From positions 1-22,329 of the forward strand of contig CAYQDF010000048.1 of the NCBI GenBank assembly GCA_964416175.1: 22,329 nucleotides of DNA, in the 5' to 3' direction. Each line of letters begins with the position of its first letter. The stretch's first letter is position 1. The DNA is from CAYQDF01 sp964416175. GTDB taxonomy: Bacteria > Chloroflexota > Anaerolineae > Anaerolineales > UBA4823. Below the pieces are notes generated by a model. That model made no database searches. It had not been told where the DNA came from and saw only the letters and a list, made by a program, of their open reading frames with translations. Shown here one piece after another: positions 16,501 through 22,329 of this stretch. The translations under genes and the position numbers were made by a program.

Positions 16501-17036
16501 TCGATCTCGGCATCATCGAACAGCTCCAGGAAAGGAGAAAACGCCGGGTTGCTGTTTGCAAGCCAGAGCAGCAGAAGTTCTTCAAAGATCAACTGCCTGT
16601 TTGGAATTCCGTTGGAATCACCTTGAAAATACTCTGAAGCATCGATCTTGCGTTGATAGACTTCAATGGGAGGGAATTCTGTTAAAAATCGGTTCAGCGC
16701 GATATCCAGGGCCTCTTTCCCGATCTTTGTTTCCATCCAGGAAAGCACCTCTCCCATCACGAGCGGTTTTTCTTGCTGGCGGTAAAGAGCAACGATGAAA
16801 TGCAGGATCTCATCGATCAAGCCCATGGCATTCAAATCACCAGCCCGCACCGCCATCTCAGGAAACCGAATCAGATCTTTCTTCTCATTGATTTTTTGCG
16901 TAAAAAGACGCGTTGCGTGAAGGTCTCCGAGGATTACATTTCCACTTAATTGAAACAGGGAATGATCGAACTTATACAGGTCCCTCGCTCGACGGGAAAT
17001 GTGAAATTCCATAGTTGTCCTTGGGAGCGCCGGCAT
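13530..17036 (-). CDS. Very large GH13 alpha-amylase-family protein with extra N- and C-terminal domains
   Basis: This 1168-aa protein has four visible zones. Residues 1-315 are a mostly helical region with no catalytic motif (begins MEFHISRRARDLYKFDHSLF). About 316-800 is a GH13 barrel: DMVPNHMG (region I), IIRFDAA with nucleophile Asp518, LLAEAF with acid/base Glu583 and NNPDERT with Asp644. A beta-rich part follows, containing VVYNNRYADTRGW. About 880-1168 is helical again and unassigned. All three acidic catalytic residues are present, so it is probably an active alpha-glucan hydrolase or transferase. There is no signal peptide. ATG 17036 has AGGAGG at 4-nt spacing; ATG 17012 with AAGGA is an alternative that gives the MEFHISR start. 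Specificity is unknown. Confidence 0.9.
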   Translation of the reverse strand: MPALPRTTMEFHISRRARDLYKFDHSLFQLSGNVILGDLHATRLFTQKINEKKDLIRFPEMAVRAGDLNAMGLIDEILHFIVALYRQQEKPLVMGEVLSWMETKIGKEALDIALNRFLTEFPPIEVYQRKIDASEYFQGDSNGIPNRQLIFEELLLLWLANSNPAFSPFLELFDDAEIEKQTAYSRIFQLLPDYFEEQPRFGPDNQNLIEMLRSPVKEQPHSLSGQLDYIRKRWGYLLGELLFRLLRGMDVLAEESKARFLGPGLIPVSDFRGLEVEAEQFSPDKDWMPSTVLIAKNIYVWLDQLTKKYRREIHKLDQIPDEELDCLARWGFNGLWLIGLWERSAASKRIKQLRGNPDAVASAYSVFDYNIAGDLGGEEAYQNLRDRAWQRGIRLASDMVPNHMGIDSRWVIEHPDWFISLDYSPFPSYTFNGENLSWDPRVGIYLEDHYYDGSDAAVVFKRVDNWTGDTRYIYHGNDGTSMPWNDTAQLNYLKPEVREAVIQTILDVARRSPIIRFDAAMTLAKKHYQRLWFPEPGTGGAIPSRSEQGLSKGEFDRLFPVEFWREVVDRVAQEVPDTLLLAEAFWLMEGFFVRTLGMHRVYNSAFMNMLRDEKNQEYRLVIKNTLVFDPEILKRYVNFMNNPDERTAVDQFGKGDKYFGICIMMATMPGLPMFGHGQIEGFAEKYGMEFRRAYWDEQPDEYLVERHEREIFPLLRKRYLFSEVKNFLLYDFYTPDGQVNEDVFAYSNRSGDECALVVYNNRYADTRGWVRSSAAFAVKSGHQGDKRLEISTLAYGLGLKHESDTYCLFRDLVSGMEYIRSNHQLEEEGLFVELRAYQYAVYSDFRQVKDDPARRHYAQLAEYLNGRGVPNIDEALKEIIFQPVLTPFRDLVSAEMLNRIIESRRTRAETGFVGELMLEVERKVSNLLREVNNFTGTSREGTALENIVSEVRTDVEVILHLDKQIRLIGNRKGSRRLEKFLNNRTIPDLAFYAVLLGWVFTRSLGRAVSEQGSQMRSRSWLDEWLLSRALANSFRELGMSEELAWRTIDMIKALLAIEDSLEFDLGERGSALQAVKSWLVNDDVQRVLGINRFQGILWYNNENYNQFLKLVFAAGIVRYLVDMSGNKVEQARRTRAIINVFSDLVTAAEKSDYQVEKLLEFLEGEKTI

Positions 17037-17059
17037 CGGTCCTCCTGGTTTATCTCACC

Positions 17060-17089
17060 ATAAAATTCTTGAGTGTTGCTTTGTTGCAA
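17060..17089 (-). promoter_or_regulatory. Weak candidate promoter of GH13 gene
   Basis: On the minus strand TTGCAA (17089-17084) and TTTTAT (17065-17060) are 18 bp apart, each 4 of 6 to consensus. A transcript starting near 17053 would carry AGGAGG just before ATG 17036. Evidence is only positional. Confidence 0.25.
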
Positions 17090-17101
17090 GCATAGTTTAT
17101 T

Positions 17102-17189
17102 GTGTCACTGCAAGGCGATACAGCCGCCGAAGCAGTCTCCAAACTAGCCAGGAGATTGTTTCACCGCCTTAGGCGGTTCGCAAAGACAC
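17102..17189. repeat. 88-bp palindromic dispersed repeat (TCATTGCGAGG-like)
   Basis: This is an imperfect palindrome in the divergent intergenic region 17037-17446. Ends GTGTC (17102-17106) and GACAC (17185-17189) pair. The core GAAGCAGTCTCC pairs with GGAGATTGTTTC using only G-U exceptions, around a 10-nt loop at 17141-17150. The 3' arm has its own hairpin CCGCC-tta-GGCGG (17164-17176). From memory it is a diverged form of the palindromic repeat TGTCATTGCGAGGAG...GAAGCAATCTCC seen scattered through intergenic regions of many bacteria including Chloroflexota. No ORF is inside it. It may be a non-autonomous mobile element. Confidence 0.7.
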
Positions 17190-17256
17190 AGAACGTTTTA
17201 GTTTTTCAACTCCTTGCAAGAGAGCACTTGAGAGCAATTAATTGGCTATGCGCAGT

Positions 17257-17290
17257 GCGGGGAGTTTTGTGTTCGGAGTTCTCCTCCCGC
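17257..17290. other. GC-rich hairpin in divergent intergenic region
   Basis: GCGGGGAG (17257-17264) can pair with CTCCTCCCGC (17281-17290) with a small bulge, and GGAG (17275-17278) with CTCC (17281-17284) is an alternative. No T-tract follows, and the flanking genes diverge, so a terminator role is unlikely. It could be an operator or a decayed palindromic repeat. The remaining parts of 17037-17446 show no gene. Confidence 0.35.
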
Positions 17291-17384
17291 TAATTATATC
17301 CCAGCCGGCTGCCCTGCCAGTCCTGCTTGATCATCGATGCTTGTTCGCTCATTCATTAAACGTCGATACCAATGAATTGATTCC

Positions 17385-17393
17385 TGGTAAGAT
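17385..17393 (+). promoter_or_regulatory. Candidate extended -10 of Lon-like protease operon
   Basis: TGGTAAGAT fits TGn plus a -10 hexamer (TAAGAT, 5 of 6 to consensus). It lies about 54 bp before ATG 17447. No good -35 is seen. Confidence 0.3.
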
Positions 17394-17446
17394 ATTATGA
17401 GCATCGCCCCGCCTTGTTCAAAGAATATACAGTGGAGAATATCAAC

Positions 17447-19879
17447 ATGGCCCCTGTGAAACCTCTGGCCCCGGAAAACCTTTATCATCGTACCAACCCC
17501 GACTTATTCGATTTTGAAACAACCGCCGAAGTCGACGAACTCGAACAGATTATCGGACAGCCCAGAGCAGTCCAGGCCGTCTTTGTCGGAACTGGCGTCC
17601 AGCATTATGGTTTCAATATCTTCGCCGTCGGATCGTCGGGAACCGGAAAGCGTTCCCTTGTGACGAAATTCTTCAAAGAGAAAGCTGTTGGCGAACCTGT
17701 GCCGGATGACTGGTGCTATGTCTATAATTTCGAGCAGGATTACAAGCCAAAAGCGATCCGGTTGCCGGCAGGGAAGGGCCAGGAGTTTCAGCGCGACATG
17801 GCACAATTCGTTGATGAGCTGCAAAACACCCTCGTCACCGCGTTCGAGAGCGATGAATATCGCGCTCGCCGGCGAATCATAGAAGAAGAAGTCCAGGAAA
17901 ATCAGGAAAAGATGTTCGAGTCCCTCCAGGTAAAAGCTCAAAATGATGGTCTCGCCTTGTTGCGCACTCCCGCGGGCCTCGTCTTCGCGCCTGTCAAAGA
18001 CGGGGAGGTGATGCCCCCGGATGAGTTCAAGCAGCTTGCCGAAGAGACCCGCCTGCACATGGAACGGCGTGTTGCTGAACTGCAGGCAGAACTGCAAGAC
18101 CTCCTCCAAAAAGTGCCTGGCCTCCAACGGGAAATGCGCCGGCGTATCCGGGACCTCGACCGTGAAATAGTTTCTGTAGCAGTTGGCAGCCTCTTAAGGG
18201 ATCTTCGTGAAACCTACTCAGGATTCCCTCAGATCCTGACTCATCTCGATGCGATTCACAAAGACGTCATTGAAAATGCAAGTCGCTTCATCCAGCCAGA
18301 AGAGCCGCCTGGGGAAGTGGGCGAGCTTTCTCAACTGATTCCGGACGGTATGAGAAGACCTGCACCTGCCCCTGCAAGACGTTACATTGTAAATTTACTC
18401 GTCGATCACCAAAATTCTTCCGGGGCACCGGTAATCTTTGTGGATAACCCGACCTTTCAGAACCTGATCGGTCGGATAGAACATGTCGTTCGGATGGGAG
18501 CTCTGACAACAGATTTCACTATGATCAAACCGGGTTCTCTGCATCTGGCGAATGGGGGTTATCTTATCCTGGATGCAAGAAAAGCACTTATCCAACCGTA
18601 CGTATGGGAGGCACTTAAACGCGCACTTGAAACACGCCAGCTGCAGATCGAATCACCAGGTCAGATGCTGGGGTTGTTCGGTACAGTTACCCTGGAACCG
18701 GAACCTATCCCGCTCGACATTAAAGTAGCTTTACTTGGAGATCGTGCACTCTATTATCTACTTTCGGCAGTTGATTCTGATTTCCGCGAACTATTTAAAA
18801 TCCAGGCCGATTTCGCAGAAGAACTTCCACGCACACGCGAAAATCAAACGTTATACGGACGGTTGATCGCAACCCTCGCTCGCAAGGCAGGGCTTCAGCC
18901 CCTGGATAAATTTGCTGTCGCCAGGGTGATTGATCACAGTGCCAGGATGATGAATGACGCTGAGAAGCTCTCCATGAAATTTAATGATGTTGTGGATCTA
19001 CTCACAGAAGCTAATTTCTGGAGCAATCAAAATGGTGATCATCTCATTCGAGCAAGCGATGTCCAGAAAGCGATCGACGCCAGAATTATGCGGTCGGACC
19101 TCATCCGGGAAAGACACCAGGAAGAAATTTTACGCGGTACCATAAACATAGCCACCCAGGGGAAAACCATCGGCCAGATCAATGGGCTTTCAATCATTCA
19201 GCTGGGTGAGTTTTCTTACGGTGTCCCAAGCAGGATATCTGCTCGCGTATGGAAGGGCAAAGGGGACGTAATAAACATCGAACGCGAGGTGGATTTGAGT
19301 GGGCCGATACACTCCAAGGGTGTCTTGATCCTGACCAGTTTTATCGGGGAACAGTTTGCCACCCAGGAACCACTTTCGATGTCCGCCAGCCTGGTTTTTG
19401 AACAGTCCTACAGTGAAGTCGAGGGCGACAGTGCTTCATCAGCAGAGCTCTATGCGCTGATCTCCGCGCTCTCTCGAGTGCCTCTTAAACAAAATTTCGC
19501 CGTAACCGGATCGGTTGATCAGCACGGGTTTGTGCAGGCAATTGGAGGTGTGAACGAAAAAATCGAGGGATTCTTCGATATATGCAACGCGCGTGGTTTG
19601 ACCGGGGACCAGGGAGTCCTGATCCCTTCTGCGAACATCAAGAACCTGATGCTTCGAGATGAAGTCATCGAAGCCGTCGAAGCTGGAAAATTCCACGTTT
19701 ATCCCATCGATCATATCAATCAGGGGATCGAACTCCTGACAGGTGAACCGGCTGGAGAAGCAGACGAGAAAGGTGAATATCCAGAGGAATCGGTGAATGG
19801 CAAAGCTCAGGCTCGCCTGCGGAAATTTGCCGAGAAGAAATCGGATCAGGAAGAAGGATCTGAGGAAGGTGCAGGATGA
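17447..19879 (+). CDS. ATP-dependent Lon-like protease (LonB/LonC type, AAA_32)
   Basis: This 810-aa cytoplasmic AAA+ serine protease probably degrades damaged proteins. The N-terminal region leads to Walker A GSSGTGKR (62-69). A charged coiled-coil insertion occupies about 135-245. The second ATPase half has NGGYLILDARKAL (369-381), typical of the AAA_32 group, and an LGDRALYYLL strand. The Lon proteolytic domain at the C-terminus has the Ser-Lys dyad: EGDSAS with Ser662 and GGVNEKIEG with Lys705. This GDSAS form is that of archaeal-type LonB rather than the classical PKDGPSAG. An acidic Glu/Gly-rich tail ends the protein. ATG 17447 is chosen over the in-frame TTG 17414 because of GTGGAGA eight bases upstream. 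It overlaps the next gene by 4 bp. Confidence 0.92.
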   Translation: MAPVKPLAPENLYHRTNPDLFDFETTAEVDELEQIIGQPRAVQAVFVGTGVQHYGFNIFAVGSSGTGKRSLVTKFFKEKAVGEPVPDDWCYVYNFEQDYKPKAIRLPAGKGQEFQRDMAQFVDELQNTLVTAFESDEYRARRRIIEEEVQENQEKMFESLQVKAQNDGLALLRTPAGLVFAPVKDGEVMPPDEFKQLAEETRLHMERRVAELQAELQDLLQKVPGLQREMRRRIRDLDREIVSVAVGSLLRDLRETYSGFPQILTHLDAIHKDVIENASRFIQPEEPPGEVGELSQLIPDGMRRPAPAPARRYIVNLLVDHQNSSGAPVIFVDNPTFQNLIGRIEHVVRMGALTTDFTMIKPGSLHLANGGYLILDARKALIQPYVWEALKRALETRQLQIESPGQMLGLFGTVTLEPEPIPLDIKVALLGDRALYYLLSAVDSDFRELFKIQADFAEELPRTRENQTLYGRLIATLARKAGLQPLDKFAVARVIDHSARMMNDAEKLSMKFNDVVDLLTEANFWSNQNGDHLIRASDVQKAIDARIMRSDLIRERHQEEILRGTINIATQGKTIGQINGLSIIQLGEFSYGVPSRISARVWKGKGDVINIEREVDLSGPIHSKGVLILTSFIGEQFATQEPLSMSASLVFEQSYSEVEGDSASSAELYALISALSRVPLKQNFAVTGSVDQHGFVQAIGGVNEKIEGFFDICNARGLTGDQGVLIPSANIKNLMLRDEVIEAVEAGKFHVYPIDHINQGIELLTGEPAGEADEKGEYPEESVNGKAQARLRKFAEKKSDQEEGSEEGAG

Positions 19880-20712
19880 ATTCGCCAGCCCATCTCGGAT
19901 CGATCAGGCGTATTCTCGTTGCCATAGATGCCTCCCCCGATAGCCTCGCCGCCCTGGAAATTGCCAGCAACCTCGCTTACCTGTACAGTGCAGAACTCAT
20001 TGGGATCTATGTGGAAGATATCAATCTCATCAGAATGGCTGATCTGCCATTCGCCAGAGAAATCGGGCACTTCTCAGCGATCCTCAGGCCGATCAACAGC
20101 ACAGAAATCGAAAGACAGCTCCGCGCCCACCGTCGGTGGATAGAGAGCATCTTCGCTTCGATAGCTGGAGATAAAAACCTTCAGTGGTCCTTCCGTACCT
20201 TTCGAGGCGCAATCACGGAGGAGCTGCTGTCCGCCGCCAGGGATACTGATTTGATCCTGCTTGGCAGATCAGGCTGGTCCGGGCGGCGCCGGATAGGTTC
20301 GACAGCTCGTCGATTGGCGATCCAATCACCGATTCAAGCGATGATTCTATCCAGACAGCTGACGCCCAAAACCAAGTTTCTCCTGGTTTACGATGGCTCA
20401 GACCTCAGTCAGAAGGCACTGGAAGCGGTGAGGATCCTCGGAGAGGATATCAAATCCCCCAATGTCTTGCTTCTCGCCGACGATCTTGAGCAGGCCAATC
20501 AGCTCCGTTCAGAGGTAGATTCTTCTCTACCTGGTCTACAGAATCTAAAATATATCTGGCTACGATCCCTGGACCTTGAAAGAGTCTCTCAAATTCTCAC
20601 ATCGGAAGGATGTGAGCTGATCATTCTCCCCGCATCGAGCCCGCATTTCGATATCGATGCTGTGCTTGGAATGTTGGATGAATCCAATTGTGCTGTCCTG
20701 ATTGTCCATTGA
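19876..20712 (+). CDS. Tandem universal stress protein (UspA domains)
   Basis: This 278-aa protein has two Usp-fold halves. The first begins RRILVAIDASPDSLAALEIA (11-30) and ends with LILLGRSGWSGRRRIGSTARRL, which resembles the ATP-binding G-2x-G-nx-G(S/T) loop. The second begins KFLLVYDGSDLSQKALEAV, is degenerate, and lacks a clear nucleotide loop (it has LIILPASSP). Its ATGA overlaps the Lon-like gene stop, implying coupled translation and a shared stress role. Usp proteins bind ATP or are signalling modules; the exact role is unknown. Start ATG 19876 is fixed by the overlap. Confidence 0.9.
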   Translation: MNSPAHLGSIRRILVAIDASPDSLAALEIASNLAYLYSAELIGIYVEDINLIRMADLPFAREIGHFSAILRPINSTEIERQLRAHRRWIESIFASIAGDKNLQWSFRTFRGAITEELLSAARDTDLILLGRSGWSGRRRIGSTARRLAIQSPIQAMILSRQLTPKTKFLLVYDGSDLSQKALEAVRILGEDIKSPNVLLLADDLEQANQLRSEVDSSLPGLQNLKYIWLRSLDLERVSQILTSEGCELIILPASSPHFDIDAVLGMLDESNCAVLIVH

Positions 20713-20732
20713 TATCCTATGAAGGAGTCGCA

Positions 20733-21611
20733 GTGAATTATTCCTCGTTGATCTCAGCCAGCGAACTCGCCACCAATCTTTACAACCAGGATTGGGTGAT
20801 CGTGGATTGCCGATTTGATTTATCCAATCCAGATTTCGGTCGGCAGGCGTACCTTGAATCCCATCTACCGGGCGCTGTCTATGCGCACCTCGAGGAAGAC
20901 CTTTCCGGACCCGTATTGAAAGGTGTGACCGGACGCCATCCATTACCCGCTCCTGAAGACCTTGCGCAAAAACTCGGCAATTGGGGTATTGCAAATTCCT
21001 GCCAAGTGATTGCTTACGACGCCGCGGGTGGTTCCATGGCAGCAGCAAGGTTGTGGTGGCTCTTAAAGTGGCTTGGCCACGAGCAGGTCGCAGTATTAGA
21101 CGGCGGCTGGCCTGGCTGGGTTAATGCGAAGCAGCCTGTGACCAGTGCGACACCCAGCCCCAGATCAAGGAGCTTCATCCCCCACCTGGTCAAAGACTTG
21201 ACCGTGGATGCCGCACAACTGGTATCCGGACAACCGGCGAAGGACCTGCTAATTATCGATGTCCGCAGCCCAGAACGATTCCGAGGCGAAGTCGAACCCA
21301 TCGATCCCGTCGCCGGTCACATCCCAGGAGCGATAAACGCTCCGTACACCTCCAATCTGGACGAAAATGGATATTTTCTTCCGCCGGGAAGACTAAGAGA
21401 GAGGTATCGGCACTTACTTGGAGACAGGCCGATTAGTAAATCAGTATTCTACTGTGGTTCGGGTGTGACTTCTGCACACACCCTGCTCGCCATGTTCCAC
21501 GCAGGTCTAGGGATGGCCCGCCTGTATCCAGGATCGTGGAGCGAGTGGATCACCGATCCGCTTCGCCCCATCAAAACTGGTCAAAGTGAGAGAGTATTTC
21601 TATTCGATTAA
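20733..21611 (+). CDS. Rhodanese-type sulfurtransferase (thiosulfate/3-mercaptopyruvate)
   Basis: This 292-aa protein has two rhodanese domains: an inactive N-terminal half (VIVDCRFDL, HLPGAVYAHLEEDLSG, GRHPLP) and an active C-terminal half (LLIIDVRSPERF, GHIPGAINAP, FYCGSGVTS). The catalytic Cys241 sits in CGSGVT, a loop typical of 3-mercaptopyruvate sulfurtransferases, though thiosulfate specificity cannot be excluded. It moves sulfane sulfur to cyanide or cellular acceptors. GTG 20733 with AAGGAG five bases upstream is the likely start; an in-frame start at 20688 would run into the Usp gene. It lies 20 bp after the Usp gene and is probably the third gene of the Lon operon. Its stop overlaps the convergent gene by 4 bp. 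Confidence 0.93.
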   Translation: MNYSSLISASELATNLYNQDWVIVDCRFDLSNPDFGRQAYLESHLPGAVYAHLEEDLSGPVLKGVTGRHPLPAPEDLAQKLGNWGIANSCQVIAYDAAGGSMAAARLWWLLKWLGHEQVAVLDGGWPGWVNAKQPVTSATPSPRSRSFIPHLVKDLTVDAAQLVSGQPAKDLLIIDVRSPERFRGEVEPIDPVAGHIPGAINAPYTSNLDENGYFLPPGRLRERYRHLLGDRPISKSVFYCGSGVTSAHTLLAMFHAGLGMARLYPGSWSEWITDPLRPIKTGQSERVFLFD

Positions 21612-22329
21612 TCTTGCACGAGCACCAGATCGCCCCAGGTGGTTGGATCGGTCAGTATCCGGATTGGGGAACTCGAAACCATGCTCTGTTGGACGTTCTG
21701 GTTCGGGTTGTCGTTATCTGACACGGAAAAGGCAAACCCGAAATGCTGACCATTGAACGGCGTCACGCCGAAAATGCCCCACGGAATGGCGGCTTCGATC
21801 ACATAACCATCATCTCGGGGCCTGGCAGCAATAAGGACATTTCCACGCGGGCCTTCTGCAGATGCGGGATACCACAGGTAAGCTGCCATGTTCTGACCGG
21901 CTGTTGGAGATCCCGGGGAGATGCCCAGCTGGTAATCATCTGAACTGAGCGAAGCCAGATAATAATCAGCGGACACGTTGGTATCCAGCAGAATTTCAAC
22001 ACTGTCCCCCTTGTAGAGGTTGGCGCCACTGGCATTCTGCACATAGGTAGCGTCGATGACGCGGACTCCCAGGTACAGGTAGTTCTTATCCCAGCCAACC
22101 CGCACGCGGGCTGACAAATCACCAGTTCCTTTGTATTCACCTTTCCCGAAGACTACCGCTTCCACATTGTAGGGTTCAACCTTCCAGTCCTCGAGATTTG
22201 TATCAATCGCCGGGGGATTGGTGAAATAGTAGGCTGCCAGCTGATAGCGTGGGCGCGCGCCAGGTCCAACGAGAGATTGAGTCGGTGTGTTGGTGCTGGT
22301 AGGAACAGGAGTTGGAGGGAGCGGGGTGA
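21608..22329 (-). CDS. CBM9-like (DOMON-type) exported protein, C-terminal part
   Basis: The frame is open to the right edge, so the N-terminus is outside the window. The visible 240 codons begin with a Pro/Thr-rich linker (TPLPPTPVPTSTNTPTQS), a hallmark of exported Chloroflexota proteins. A domain with PPAIDTNLEDW, then VGWDKNYLYLGVRVID, KGDSVEILLD, EAAIPWGIFG and FGFAFSVSDND follows. That pattern is the CBM9/sugar-binding beta-sandwich fold. GTG 22165 is only an internal codon. The linker resembles that of the lipoprotein at 1590-2279. Presumably it is extracellular and binds polysaccharide or another ligand; the linked upstream domain cannot be seen. Its stop codon TTA/TAA lies over that of the sulfurtransferase. 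Confidence 0.85.
   Translation of the reverse strand, partial: TPLPPTPVPTSTNTPTQSLVGPGARPRYQLAAYYFTNPPAIDTNLEDWKVEPYNVEAVVFGKGEYKGTGDLSARVRVGWDKNYLYLGVRVIDATYVQNASGANLYKGDSVEILLDTNVSADYYLASLSSDDYQLGISPGSPTAGQNMAAYLWYPASAEGPRGNVLIAARPRDDGYVIEAAIPWGIFGVTPFNGQHFGFAFSVSDNDNPNQNVQQSMVSSSPIRILTDPTTWGDLVLVQD

Noticed and set aside
17102..17293. 63-codon open frame in the intergenic region
   Set aside because: Runs through the palindromic repeat and has no RBS or family resemblance.

Overview
The window looks like chromosomal DNA of an uncultured member of Chloroflexota, most likely Anaerolineae. The assignment is inferred from three things: the gene families present, the Pro/Thr-rich linkers on exported proteins (in the lipoprotein at 1590-2279 and the CBM9-like protein at the right edge), and moderate GC. 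A 100-N block at 11964-12063 shows that this is a draft scaffold. I see no rRNA, tRNA, CRISPR array, transposase or phage gene.

Left part (1-5020, all +). The C-terminus of a NAL1-like S1 protease overlaps by 4 bp a small gene that is only the N-terminal domain of that same protease family. An FkbM methyltransferase follows, whose conserved N-terminus has no ATG/GTG/TTG and probably starts at ATT 640. A lipoprotein gene comes next, flanked on both sides by two related, ungapped-alignable 73-74 bp elements that form the same 10-bp stem with compensatory changes. Then comes a tight MFS exporter / endonuclease-exonuclease-phosphatase / GYD-domain operon, and the MFS gene also lacks a canonical start.

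Middle part (5021-9327). A membrane-anchored DsbA-like thioredoxin (+) converges on a PduO-type cobalamin adenosyltransferase (-). Divergent from the latter is an apparent operon of a small zinc-ribbon protein, a MoxR AAA+ ATPase and a CoxE-like VWA protein. MoxR and VWA proteins are known to act as paired metallo-chaperones, but their target is not visible here.

Alpha-glucan island (9368-17036). MalQ (GH77) and GlgC (ADP-glucose pyrophosphorylase, N-terminus lost in the gap) overlap by 11 bp on the - strand. A GH57/DUF3536 glycoside hydrolase (+) is divergent from GlgC and overlaps tail to tail by 8 bp with a very large (1168 aa) GH13 protein on the - strand. Together they suggest glycogen or maltodextrin synthesis and breakdown.

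Right part (17037-22329). A 410-bp divergent intergenic region carries an 88-bp palindromic dispersed repeat and a GC-rich hairpin. It is followed by a LonB/LonC-like protease, a tandem universal-stress protein (4-bp overlap) and a rhodanese-type sulfurtransferase. Last, on the - strand, comes the C-terminus of a CBM9-like protein whose stop codon overlaps that of the sulfurtransferase.

The observations most worth a second look are the paired structured elements at 1474-1546 and 2298-2371, the stand-alone protease N-domain gene, the missing canonical starts, and the zinc-ribbon/MoxR/VWA operon.
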